A DNA stretch of 64,000 nucleotides. Source: RHLJ01 sp040222455. Its GTDB lineage: Bacteria > Bacteroidota > Rhodothermia > Balneolales > Balneolaceae. Positions 44,488 through 52,862 of the stretch are shown one piece after another. The notes below the pieces were generated by a model. That model saw only the letters and a program-made list of their open reading frames with translations. It was not told where the DNA came from and searched no databases. The stretch lies in contig JAVKDD010000027.1 in NCBI GenBank assembly GCA_040222455.1, positions 372,001 through 436,000 of the forward strand, given 5' to 3'. Position numbers and translations under genes: made by a program. Positions within the stretch are counted from its first letter, which is position 1. Every line of letters starts with the position of its first letter.

Positions 44488-45655
44488 GAATCCTCACAAA
44501 AATGACTTTATTACTTCTGCGTTAGCTCAACGTAAGAAAGAACACCGTTTTCGATCTCTTAGAGCTGTAGAACCGATTTATGGTACTTCTAAAGTAAAAG
44601 TAGATGGTAAAGAACTTATCAATTTTTGCTCAAATGATTATTTAGGGCTTTCCACTCATCCTACAATAATTAACAGATCAATAGAATTCGTCCAAAAATA
44701 TGGAGCGGGCTCAGGAGCTTCAAGATTAGTTTCTGGTACTTTAAATATTCACCAACAATTTGAAGAAAAGCTTGCAAACAGTTTAGGTATTGAGTCAGCA
44801 CTGGTATTTAACTCAGGATTCCAAGCTAACACAACCATTCTCGCCACATTAGCAGATCGAAATTCATTAATTTTAGCCGATAAAAAATGTCACAATAGCT
44901 TGATTCAAGGAGCTATACTCAGTCGAGCGACGTTTAAGCGATTTAACCACAATGACCTTGATCATCTTGAGAAATTATTAAAAGAAGCTTCAGATAAAAA
45001 CTATAATCGAATTTGGATTGTTTCTGAAACTGTATTTAGTATGGATGGTGATTGCAGTGATGTGCCAGCATTGATCAAATTATCTGAGAAGTATAATGCT
45101 CTTTTTTATTCGGATGATGCTCATGCATTAGGTGTTTTGGGAGACCAAGGATTGGGATTCAATTATGGAAAAGTAGGGATTGATATAAGTTTGGGAACAT
45201 TTGGAAAAGCTTTTGGCTCGTTCGGAGCTTTTGTTGGTTGTAGCGCCGAAATGAAAGATTATCTTATTAATTTCTGTTCCGGATTTATCTACACTACCGC
45301 AATTCCACCAGCAGTAATAGGGGCATTAGACGCTGCTCTCGATCTAATTCCAGAAATGGAAAAAGAAAGACTAGAACTTTTTCAACTCATCGATTTTCTA
45401 AAATCAGCATTAAATAAATTCGGTTATAATACTGCAAACTCAGTTTCTCAAATCATCCCAGTTATAATTGGAAAAGAAGTAGAAGCGTTAGAATTAGCTT
45501 CATATTTGGAAGATCACGGGATTTGGGCATCCGCAATTCGCCCACCTACTGTAGATGAAAATGCATCACGAATTAGACTTACACTCACATCCAAACATAC
45601 TCAAACCGATATTGACCATTTGATTAAGACCTTTAAGGAATGGAAAGAGAAATAG
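44462..45655 (+). CDS. bioF: 8-amino-7-oxononanoate synthase
   Basis: The 397-residue PLP enzyme condenses pimeloyl-ACP with alanine in biotin synthesis. ELINFCSNDYLGLSTHP is the start block, GAGSGASRLVSGTLNIHQQF the substrate loop, and the PLP Lys is in GTFGKAFGSFGAFVG near 240. The start is GTG at 44462; another GTG at 44480 would overlap the lipoprotein stop by 8 bases only and is equally possible. It overlaps the hydrolase gene by 16 bases. It could also be read as a glycine C-acetyltransferase-like enzyme, but the bio context decides. Confidence 0.93.
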   Translation: MEKFYRVNKNPHKNDFITSALAQRKKEHRFRSLRAVEPIYGTSKVKVDGKELINFCSNDYLGLSTHPTIINRSIEFVQKYGAGSGASRLVSGTLNIHQQFEEKLANSLGIESALVFNSGFQANTTILATLADRNSLILADKKCHNSLIQGAILSRATFKRFNHNDLDHLEKLLKEASDKNYNRIWIVSETVFSMDGDCSDVPALIKLSEKYNALFYSDDAHALGVLGDQGLGFNYGKVGIDISLGTFGKAFGSFGAFVGCSAEMKDYLINFCSGFIYTTAIPPAVIGALDAALDLIPEMEKERLELFQLIDFLKSALNKFGYNTANSVSQIIPVIIGKEVEALELASYLEDHGIWASAIRPPTVDENASRIRLTLTSKHTQTDIDHLIKTFKEWKEK

Positions 45656-46323
45656 AAGTTCATGCCTATCACGGCTGGGGATTTGACGCTCAATTCTGGA
45701 ATCCGATTAGAACGGTTTTATCAGACCATATTCTATTCAAAAGTGCTGATAAAGGCTATTTTGGAGGTGAGTTCATTCCTGAATTTGATCAACATTCGAA
45801 GGTTAAAGTATTGCTTCTTCATTCCTATGGGCTTCATTGGTGTCCGCTTGAGAAAATAGAACAAGCGGATATTGTCATTATTCTAAATGGGTTTAATTCC
45901 TTTCATCCTTACGAAAACCCTGCAAAATCGAGATCAAAAAAGATATTGAAGGGAATGGTAAATCAGTTTAAAAAAGAACCAAAAGTGGTATTAAATGCTT
46001 TTTACACTAATTGTTTTGGTTCTATTGTAAAAATGGACGAACCAGATTTGAAATGGATCAATCGATCTTTGCTACTAAAAGACCTGAATCATTTACATAA
46101 AACAATGCTAAAACTCAGTAGTCAATCAATAGCCGATTGGTTAATTATTGATTCCGAAAAAGATCGAATCGTTCCTGGGTGTAGGGGACAGGAGTTATTA
46201 GCCTACTTAGGAGCTGATAAATATCAAAAAATGAAACATGGAGTTCATGGGTTTCCAGTAATAAATCCCGAGGAATGTATCAAGATTATAAGTGAAGCAT
46301 TTCCTATTTTTGATAGGAAATGA
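45640..46323 (+). CDS. alpha/beta-hydrolase, BioH-like pimeloyl-ACP methyl ester esterase candidate
   Basis: The 227-residue protein lies between bioF and bioC, where the pimeloyl-ACP methyl ester esterase is often encoded. AYHGWGFDAQFWNPI resembles the BioH oxyanion segment (HGWG). The nucleophile candidate is Ser in LLLHSYGLHWC, Asp in IIDSEKDRIVPG, and His in KHGVHGFPV. The elbow reads L-H-S-Y-G rather than G-x-S-x-G, so it is a divergent member. Length is shorter than BioH (about 256). The bio role is inferred from position and fold. Confidence 0.75.
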   Translation: MEREIEVHAYHGWGFDAQFWNPIRTVLSDHILFKSADKGYFGGEFIPEFDQHSKVKVLLLHSYGLHWCPLEKIEQADIVIILNGFNSFHPYENPAKSRSKKILKGMVNQFKKEPKVVLNAFYTNCFGSIVKMDEPDLKWINRSLLLKDLNHLHKTMLKLSSQSIADWLIIDSEKDRIVPGCRGQELLAYLGADKYQKMKHGVHGFPVINPEECIKIISEAFPIFDRK

Positions 46324-47123
46324 AAAGCATTAAAAACCCAGTACAATTTAACGAGATTATAGCCGACTCATTCTCTAAATCAGTTGATAACTACCATAAA
46401 AAGGCAGAAATCCAGAAAAAAGTAGCGGAAGGACTAAAAGCATCAATCCTGCCCTGGAAAGAGATTATACCCGCCGGTCCTATTCTTGAAGTTGGTTGCG
46501 GAACAGGATTTCTATCGGAATTAATTAGTGAAGAATTCCCCGAAAGAGAATTTGTGATTACTGACGCCAGTTCTGAAATGGTCTCATTTACAAAAAAAAG
46601 GATAGGAGAATCTGATAAAAATCGGTTTGAACAATTTAATGTCGATGAGTTAGAGAATCCTCAGCCCAAATATTCATTAATCGTTTCAAACTTTGCAGCA
46701 CAATGGTTTTCAGATACCGCTATTGGACTCGAAAACTTGTCAAAAATGTTAAATCCCGGCGGAATAATGGTTATGGCATTTCCTGGAAATCAAAGTTTTA
46801 CTGAATGGTATGAATGCTGTCTTGAACTTGGACTTCCTTATACCGCAAATCCATTACCTGATGTGGAAGAAATTGTAGTTAAGCTTTCACTTAATCCAGT
46901 TCAAGTTGATTATTATGAAAACGATTTATATCAGGAATTTTCCTCCTCGATAGATTTTTTTAAACACATTAAAGAGATTGGAGCAGGTACTTCAATATCT
47001 GGTAAACAATTGAACATCAAACAATTAAAGCTTTTAACTACATTCTGGGATAAGAAGGTAAATAATCAAATTAAAGCGAAATGGCATGTTATTTATTTGG
47101 CTGTTAAAAAAGATATGCTATGA
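46320..47123 (+). CDS. bioC: malonyl-ACP O-methyltransferase
   Basis: The 267-residue SAM enzyme methylates malonyl-ACP to disguise it as a primer for pimelate synthesis. The N-terminal SFSKSVDNYHKKAEIQKKVA is the BioC signature, the SAM motif is ILEVGCGTGFLSELIS at about residue 58, and IVSNFAAQWF at about 118 is the family's motif. Overlaps both neighbours by 4 bases (ATGA). The call is supported by neighbours bioF and bioD. Confidence 0.93.
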   Translation: MKSIKNPVQFNEIIADSFSKSVDNYHKKAEIQKKVAEGLKASILPWKEIIPAGPILEVGCGTGFLSELISEEFPEREFVITDASSEMVSFTKKRIGESDKNRFEQFNVDELENPQPKYSLIVSNFAAQWFSDTAIGLENLSKMLNPGGIMVMAFPGNQSFTEWYECCLELGLPYTANPLPDVEEIVVKLSLNPVQVDYYENDLYQEFSSSIDFFKHIKEIGAGTSISGKQLNIKQLKLLTTFWDKKVNNQIKAKWHVIYLAVKKDML

Positions 47124-47749
47124 TTGAATTCCCTGAGAAATTTTTTATTTCCGGTACGGATACTGGGATTGGAAAGACACTAGTATCTGCCATGTTGATG
47201 ACAGCTTTAGATGCTACGTACTGGAAGCCGATACAAGCTGGACTAGATGAAGAAACAGATACTGAGTTCGTTCAACGAATATCAGAAGTAGATCAAAATA
47301 GGATTATTTCGGAACGCTATACATTGAATACGCCTATGAGTCCGCATGGAGCTGCGGATATAGATGGGATTTCAATTTCATTAAATGATTTTCATCTTCC
47401 AGAGTTTAATACCAAACATCTTATTGTAGAAGGAGCAGGCGGATTGTTTGTGCCACTAAATTGGGAAGATACCGTTCTGGATCTTATTGTGCATTTAAAG
47501 CTCCCGGTTTTGCTTGTAGCACGAAGCTCGCTTGGCACCTTAAACCATACTCTACTTTCAATTGAAGCGCTTAAAAATCGAAATATTGAAGTTTTTGGGG
47601 TAATTTTGAATGGGTATAAACATCAAAGTAATAAAGAAACCATAGAGCACTTTAGCAAAATACCTGTATTTGAAGTTGAACCCTTAAATGATATTCAAAA
47701 AGACACTTTGTTTATAGCTTTTAATAAAGCGTTTAATTCAAAATTATAG
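47120..47749 (+). CDS. bioD: dethiobiotin synthetase
   Basis: The 209-residue ATP-dependent enzyme closes the ureido ring of dethiobiotin. The P-loop is FISGTDTGIGKTLVSAML at residues 8-25; the substrate Lys is in YWKPIQAGLDEETDTEF. The EGAGGLFVPL block is at about 107. Overlaps bioC by 4 bases. Its stop lies at the edge of the inverted repeat at 47750. Confidence 0.96.
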   Translation: MIEFPEKFFISGTDTGIGKTLVSAMLMTALDATYWKPIQAGLDEETDTEFVQRISEVDQNRIISERYTLNTPMSPHGAADIDGISISLNDFHLPEFNTKHLIVEGAGGLFVPLNWEDTVLDLIVHLKLPVLLVARSSLGTLNHTLLSIEALKNRNIEVFGVILNGYKHQSNKETIEHFSKIPVFEVEPLNDIQKDTLFIAFNKAFNSKL

Positions 47750-47799
47750 ATTCAAGATTAAAAATTGGTTAGGGGTACTATCAATTTTTAATCTTGAAT
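47750..47799. repeat. perfect 18-bp inverted repeat between bioD and bioA
   Basis: ATTCAAGATTAAAAATTG (47750-47767) is the exact reverse complement of CAATTTTTAATCTTGAAT (47782-47799), with a 14-base spacer. A second run of similar words (TTGAATTCTTAATCTTCAATT) follows to the bioA start. It is an AT-rich intergenic repeat of the same style as 7898-7975. It may fold as a weak terminator-like stem in the bio transcript. Confidence 0.7.
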
Positions 47800-47821
47800 T
47801 TTGAATTCTTAATCTTCAATT

Positions 47822-49102
47822 ATGCATAAAAATATCTGGCATCCATTTACAATTATCAAGGATTCGGCTGAGCCACTTAAGGTAAAGAGTGGAAAAGGAG
47901 CGTATCTAAATCTAGAAGATGGAAGAGTAGTACTTGATTGTATATCGAGTTGGTGGGTTAATATGCATGGTCATTCGCATCCTGATATTGCAAAAGCGAT
48001 TTATGAGCAAGCACAAACCCTTGAGCATGTGATATTTGCAGGATTTACCCACGATCCGGCTGAGCAGTTGGCAGAGTTGATAACATCAAAACTACCTAAG
48101 CATTTAAATCGACTTTTTTATTCTGATAATGGCTCTACTTCGGTTGAAGTCGCGATGAAAATAGCGTATCAATTTTGGAAAAATATTGGGGAAGAACGTA
48201 AAACCTTTATTTGTTTTGAGGGAGCTTATCATGGCGATACCTTAGGTGCGATGTCGGTTGGAGAACGCTCTATATTTACCGATGTATTCAAGGATTGGAT
48301 GTTCGATGTAGAAGTAATTCCATTTCCAGAGACCTGGATTGGAGATGAAAATCGTGCAAATAAAGAAGATTCAGTTATTGAACATCTAGAAAAGCTATTA
48401 ACTGATAATCCTGATAAATATGCTGGGATTTTGATAGAACCTTTGGTTCAAGGCGCAGGAGGGATGCGAATGTGTTCCGAAGAATTCCTTCAAAAACTAC
48501 ATTGGTCGAATAGGCAATTTAATGTGCTTCTTATTTTTGATGAAGTGATGACAGGATTCGGTAGAACTGGGGATTATTTTGCATGCTTAAAGGCTCAAGT
48601 CGAGCCTGATATTATTTGCTTAAGTAAAGGAATCACTGGAGGCTTTATGCCATTAGGTGCAACGGTTTGTAGTGATGACATATATGAAAGTTTTAATTCT
48701 TATGAACCACTAAAAACTTTCTGGCATGGACATAGTTATACGGGTAATCCATTAGGTTGTGCAGCAGGAATAGCTTCCTGGAAGTTGTTAGAAGAGAATG
48801 AGTTGGTGTTTAAAGGAATAGAACAGATTCATTTAAAAAACTTTGAACGAATTAAAGTTCATCCACGCATTTCCAATTTACGAGTTAAAGGTACATTGGC
48901 TGCTTTTGATATTGTGGACGGAGGTGAAGTTGGTTGGGAAGAAGGTTATTTGAATCCCATTTCAAAAGTTTTAAGAAAAGAGGCACTAGATTTGGGGTAT
49001 CTACTTCGGCCTTTAGGAAATGTGCTTTATTTAATGCCTCCATATTGTGTTACAGAAGATGAGATAGATGGGATGTATAGTGCAATTCTGGAGTTGGTAT
49101 AA
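47822..49102 (+). CDS. bioA: adenosylmethionine-8-amino-7-oxononanoate aminotransferase
   Basis: The 426-residue class III aminotransferase transfers an amino group from SAM to make 7,8-diaminopelargonic acid. IWHPFTIIKDSAEPL is the start block, ISSWWVNMHGHSHPDI follows, and the PLP Lys is in DIICLSKGITGGFMPLG near residue 270. IFDEVMTGFGRTG holds the Asp that contacts PLP. It is separated from bioD by 72 bases and the inverted repeat, but remains in the same direction. bioB is not in the window. Confidence 0.95.
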   Translation: MHKNIWHPFTIIKDSAEPLKVKSGKGAYLNLEDGRVVLDCISSWWVNMHGHSHPDIAKAIYEQAQTLEHVIFAGFTHDPAEQLAELITSKLPKHLNRLFYSDNGSTSVEVAMKIAYQFWKNIGEERKTFICFEGAYHGDTLGAMSVGERSIFTDVFKDWMFDVEVIPFPETWIGDENRANKEDSVIEHLEKLLTDNPDKYAGILIEPLVQGAGGMRMCSEEFLQKLHWSNRQFNVLLIFDEVMTGFGRTGDYFACLKAQVEPDIICLSKGITGGFMPLGATVCSDDIYESFNSYEPLKTFWHGHSYTGNPLGCAAGIASWKLLEENELVFKGIEQIHLKNFERIKVHPRISNLRVKGTLAAFDIVDGGEVGWEEGYLNPISKVLRKEALDLGYLLRPLGNVLYLMPPYCVTEDEIDGMYSAILELV

Positions 49103-49129
49103 TTGAATAACTTTAGAATCAAAAACCCT

Positions 49130-49160
49130 GTCACCCTGAACTTGTTTCAGGATCTTATGT
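49130..49160. repeat. short REP-like stem after bioA
   Basis: GTCACCCTGAACTTGTTTCAGGATC contains CCTGAA facing TTCAGG. It resembles intergenic GTCA-CCTGA type repeats seen here at 42491 and 50045. It may act as a weak terminator for bioA; there is no T-tract. Confidence 0.45.
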
Positions 49161-49247
49161 AAAGGCTAGCTTATTCAATTTAACAGGAATTAGCTAAAGT
49201 TCTACTCGCAACAAATGCTGAAATAAATTGAGCTTAAAAAAAGATCA

Positions 49248-49676
49248 TTATGTCGGGATTTTTGTAGAATATTTATTAATTCCAAAACGAAGTAATTGTA
49301 TTAGTCCTGCAACTAATGCTCCATATGCTTGAAACTGAACAGCAAACATTTGAATCATTACTGTTTCAGTATCCGGGGTAAGGAATTCACCTGACCATAA
49401 TCCCCAGCCTGTGTAACTAATTAAATTTCCAATAATACCAGAAATCCAAAAAATAAGAATCGTTAGCGTGCAATTAGTATCCATTTTAAAAGAGCCAAAA
49501 ATACAGATCATAAATGGTACTATAAAAACATTGAATGCAGTTTGAAAGTTAAGAATAATATCATGTTTACCCAGAATCCAAAAGGGTAAACAAATAAGAT
49601 TAGTAACTATAATTATTGAACATATAATTGTTATGTGATTCTTAGTTAGTTTCATATTTTTCTGAATCTCTTCCAT
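49248..49676 (-). CDS. small membrane protein of unknown function
   Basis: The 142-residue protein has four hydrophobic segments (about residues 14-32, 41-60, 70-93, 108-128). Two charged clusters surround them, and nothing matches a family I recognise. A second in-frame start gives MKLTKNHITI at 49655, which would reduce the overlap with the upstream DUF4260 gene from 35 to 14 bases. It follows that gene on the same strand and is probably co-transcribed. Function unknown. Confidence 0.65.
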   Translation of the reverse strand: MEEIQKNMKLTKNHITIICSIIIVTNLICLPFWILGKHDIILNFQTAFNVFIVPFMICIFGSFKMDTNCTLTILIFWISGIIGNLISYTGWGLWSGEFLTPDTETVMIQMFAVQFQAYGALVAGLIQLLRFGINKYSTKIPT

Positions 49677-50019
49677 TCAACCATCCCAAATGGGTGTGTT
49701 TGAAACTATCGTCATATTTTAAGCCATAGCCTAGCATTCGGTCGAAAGCTGCATGACCAAAAAGTATAATACCGGTTAAAACGACCCAATCTATTGAGTA
49801 ATAATATCCGAGAATTAGAATGGAAAGAGCGATTCCCTTGTGGTGTAATAGGTTATAAGTTAAAGCTCCAGTTTTAGAATTAATTAGATATCCAATCATT
49901 CCAATATCAGGAACTAAAATCAAAGCTAAATATATCCACCATACATATTCAGTTTGATTAAAGAGAAATAATGAAAAGCCAAACATGGCTAATTCTTCGA
50001 GTTTTAAAGTGCGCTGCAT
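49642..50019 (-). CDS. DUF4260 family membrane protein
   Basis: The 125-residue protein matches DUF4260: LKLEELAMFGFSLFLF, ALILVPDIGMIGYLIN, TYNLLHHKGIALSI, LFGHAAFDRMLGYGLKYDDSF, HTHLGWLNG. It has three or four membrane segments. The family has no known function. It overlaps the preceding small membrane gene by 35 bases. The leader contains a REP-like hairpin at 50045. Confidence 0.85.
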   Translation of the reverse strand: MQRTLKLEELAMFGFSLFLFNQTEYVWWIYLALILVPDIGMIGYLINSKTGALTYNLLHHKGIALSILILGYYYSIDWVVLTGIILFGHAAFDRMLGYGLKYDDSFKHTHLGWLNGRDSEKYETN

Positions 50020-50044
50020 TAGATTAACGTCTTTTTAAACAGTA

Positions 50045-50111
50045 GATCTGAGAATAAGCGAAGCATCAGGTTTTTTAGCAAGATGCTTCGGAAGTAAACT
50101 CAGAATGACAT
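50045..50111. repeat. REP-like hairpin between the DUF4260 and amidase genes
   Basis: CGAAGCATC (50059-50067) pairs with GATGCTTCG (50082-50090), flanked by GATCTGAG and CTCAGAATGACA. The words match the elements at 42491 and 49130. It is a stem of about 9 perfect pairs, typical of intergenic palindromic repeats. Confidence 0.6.
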
Positions 50112-50139
50112 ATAATTTATTTATTTGTTTTAAATTTCA

Positions 50140-51711
50140 TTAGAACTCATAATTTTTGAATTCGGGAGCTTTTCTAGCTTTAGTTAATTGCTCGAAAGAA
50201 TAAGCAAGTTCGATGAGTTTAGGTTCACTCCATGCTTCTCCAAAAAAGTTAATACCAATTGGTAAGCCATCAATATAACCCATTGGCAGTGTTATGTTTG
50301 GGTATCCTGATCTTGCCGCTGGTGAGCTAGAAGAAAGTCCAAAATTATCACCATTTGTATGGTCTGTTTTCCATGCTGGTCCGCCTGTTATGGATACAAA
50401 TGCATCCAGATTATGTTCTTCCATTACCGCATCAATTCCTTCATCACGAGTTTTTCTGATCAGATCGGCTAAGGCAGTTTTGTATTCCTCAGATTCTAAA
50501 TCACCTTTTTCATTGGCTTGTACCAAAAGACTATGATCGAAGTATTTCATTTCTTCAGGGTCATTCATTGTTTTCTCAATCAGATCGTCCATATCTTTTA
50601 CTTTGGCATTGGCACCCAAAGAAGCAAAATAATGGTTCAAACCATCTTTGAATTCATATAATAAAACGGTAAATGAATCTCCTCCAGCTCCTTGTCCGCC
50701 AATCTGATCAATCTCTACCAAGGTTGCTCCTTCAGCTTCAAGCAATCTAAGATTCTCATTAAATAATGTATCTACGCGAAAATGACGATCTCTAGGTCCA
50801 TTAAAAACCCCGATTCTTTTACCTTTAAATGCTCCTTCGTTTAAGTATTGAGTGTAATCTATTTGAGATTTCTCATCACTCCCAATTGTTTTAGAATCAG
50901 CATCATCAACACCAATCATGGCTCCGAGAGCGATCGCAGCATCCGTTACTGTGCGAGTCATTGGCCCAGGAGTGTCTTGTGTAAAAGAGATTGGTATAAT
51001 TCCAGAACGACTCAAAAGACCAACTGTAGGTTTAATTCCTACTAAACCATTCGCGCTTGCCGGACAAGTAATTGATCCATTAGTTTCAGTTCCAATTGCA
51101 AACATTGCAAGATTTGCTGATGCAGAAGCACCTGACCCAGCACTTGAGCCGCATGGATTTCGTGTAATGTCGTATGGATTTTTAGTTTGTCCACCATGAG
51201 CGCTCCATCCGCTAGAAGAAAAACTAGAATGAAAATTAGCCCATTCGCTTAAATTAGCCTTTGCAAGAATTATTGCGCCGCTTTCTCTAAGTTTTTCAAC
51301 AATAAAAGCATCCTGAAGGGGCTGTGAGCCTATCAAAGCATTCGCTCCAGCGGTAGTACTCATTTTATCGAAGGTATCAATATTATCTTTTAGAATAACC
51401 GGAACTCCATGTAAAGCACCTCTCGAATTTCCTGAAGCTAGTTCTTCATCTAATTGCCTTGCGATTTCCATTGCATCTGGGTTTACCTGAATGATAGAAT
51501 TAATGGCAGGTCCATTATCATCAATGTCTTTAATTCGCTGAAGGTAAGCTTCAACAACATCAGAAATGGAATAAGTACCATTGTTATAATTTTCCTGAAG
51601 TTCATTGATTGTAATTTCTTCTAAACTTAATTGCTCAAATTTAGTAGTTGAAGGAGCACATGATAACAAAACAAACATGCTAATTATGAAAAGCAACAAA
51701 TGATTTTTCAC
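50140..51711 (-). CDS. amidase-signature family lipoprotein
   Basis: The 523-residue protein has a lipoprotein signal (IISMFVLLSCAPS, Cys18) and the amidase-signature core. The catalytic Lys is in VILKDNID at about 108, the cis-Ser in PCGSSAGSGASA at about 189, and the nucleophile Ser in GTETNGSITCPASANG at about 213. Ser-cisSer-Lys is thus complete. It is exported, unlike GatA, so it hydrolyses an extracytoplasmic amide, perhaps from peptides or aryl amides. The substrate is unknown. Not linked to other genes. Confidence 0.9.
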   Translation of the reverse strand: MKNHLLLFIISMFVLLSCAPSTTKFEQLSLEEITINELQENYNNGTYSISDVVEAYLQRIKDIDDNGPAINSIIQVNPDAMEIARQLDEELASGNSRGALHGVPVILKDNIDTFDKMSTTAGANALIGSQPLQDAFIVEKLRESGAIILAKANLSEWANFHSSFSSSGWSAHGGQTKNPYDITRNPCGSSAGSGASASANLAMFAIGTETNGSITCPASANGLVGIKPTVGLLSRSGIIPISFTQDTPGPMTRTVTDAAIALGAMIGVDDADSKTIGSDEKSQIDYTQYLNEGAFKGKRIGVFNGPRDRHFRVDTLFNENLRLLEAEGATLVEIDQIGGQGAGGDSFTVLLYEFKDGLNHYFASLGANAKVKDMDDLIEKTMNDPEEMKYFDHSLLVQANEKGDLESEEYKTALADLIRKTRDEGIDAVMEEHNLDAFVSITGGPAWKTDHTNGDNFGLSSSSPAARSGYPNITLPMGYIDGLPIGINFFGEAWSEPKLIELAYSFEQLTKARKAPEFKNYEF

Positions 51712-51824
51712 TTTATGGTTGGTTAGATTTTGGTTTTTATGAACTTAACAAACCCAATTGGTAAAATCTTAGGGTAAGTCGATTTATTATTTTACTTTGA
51801 TTGACCGGGATATAATAAAAAAAA

Positions 51825-52862
51825 ATGAGACAAGTGGAATCAACATTAGAAGGTGAAATATCTGAATTATTAGAAGAGGCTTATGAAACCAGAACTAATA
51901 ATCTAGATAGAAGCATTGAATTGGCCACAAAAGCTCATGAGCTAAGTAAGTCAATAAATCATAAAGAACTTTTAGGTAAAAGCTTAAGTCATCTCGCCCT
52001 TTTTAAAATGATTAGAGCAGAATATGACGAATCGATTTCAATGTCGGAAGAAGCAATTTCTTATTTTGAAGAACTAGAAGATGAAAAAGGGGTGGCTGAT
52101 GCCAAGTACAATATTGCTGGAGTACTTTACAAAACTGATCAACTGCATTCAGGATTAGTAAATTTAATCAGCTGCTTAAAAACCTATCGCAAATTCGATG
52201 ATTTTCATCAGCAGGCCAGAGTGCTTAAAGCTATTGGAACTATTTACGAATATTTCGGTGACGATAAAAAAGCATTAGACACTTATTTAGCTTCTGTTGA
52301 AGCCGCCAGAAAAGTTGAAAATCTAAATCTGGAATCCAATGCCCTTAATCCAATTTCAGGCATTTATTTAAACAGAGGCCAAATTGAGCGAGCTATGAAA
52401 GTGATTGAGCAATCTATCAAACTAAAAAAAGAAACTAACGATATTCGTGGATTAGCATTTGCTTTATACGGAAGAGGGAAAGTATATACAGCAATGATGG
52501 AATTTGAAAAAGCAGAGAAAGATTTTAACGATGCAATTTCAATTCATGAAGAAATGGGAGAAAAGCTTGGTTTAGGGATGGCAAGCCATAAACTGGGATA
52601 TATGTATTTAATTGCAGATAGAAAAGAAGAAGCAAAACGATATTTAAAACATGCATCTGATTTTGGGATGCGAAATAAAATTATTTTGCTCAATTTTAAG
52701 TGTAATAATTTATTGTATCAAATTTACAAAGAAGAAGGAAATGCCAAAGAAGCATTAAGGTATTTAGAAAACTATGTAACCGAAAAGGAAGCCGTTTTTA
52801 ATAAACTTACGTTAAAAGTAATTGAAGATTATGGCTTAGAAACTGATCTGAATAAAATTTAA
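51825..52862 (+). CDS. TPR-repeat protein
   Basis: The 345-residue protein has about seven tetratricopeptide-like repeats with recognisable helices (EYDESISMSEEAISYFEELE, DDKKALDTYLASVEAARK, GRGKVYTAMMEFEKAEKDF, HKLGYMYLIADRKEEAKRYL). No signal peptide or enzymatic domain is visible. It resembles the TPR part of LuxR- or cyclase-type regulators but lacks an output domain. It probably works as a cytosolic interaction partner. It converges on the epimerase gene with a 4-base overlap of stops. Confidence 0.8.
   Translation: MRQVESTLEGEISELLEEAYETRTNNLDRSIELATKAHELSKSINHKELLGKSLSHLALFKMIRAEYDESISMSEEAISYFEELEDEKGVADAKYNIAGVLYKTDQLHSGLVNLISCLKTYRKFDDFHQQARVLKAIGTIYEYFGDDKKALDTYLASVEAARKVENLNLESNALNPISGIYLNRGQIERAMKVIEQSIKLKKETNDIRGLAFALYGRGKVYTAMMEFEKAEKDFNDAISIHEEMGEKLGLGMASHKLGYMYLIADRKEEAKRYLKHASDFGMRNKIILLNFKCNNLLYQIYKEEGNAKEALRYLENYVTEKEAVFNKLTLKVIEDYGLETDLNKI

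Noticed and set aside
49130..49160. Rho-independent terminator for bioA
   Set aside because: The stem is only six pairs and there is no T-tract; it is better read as a short repeat.
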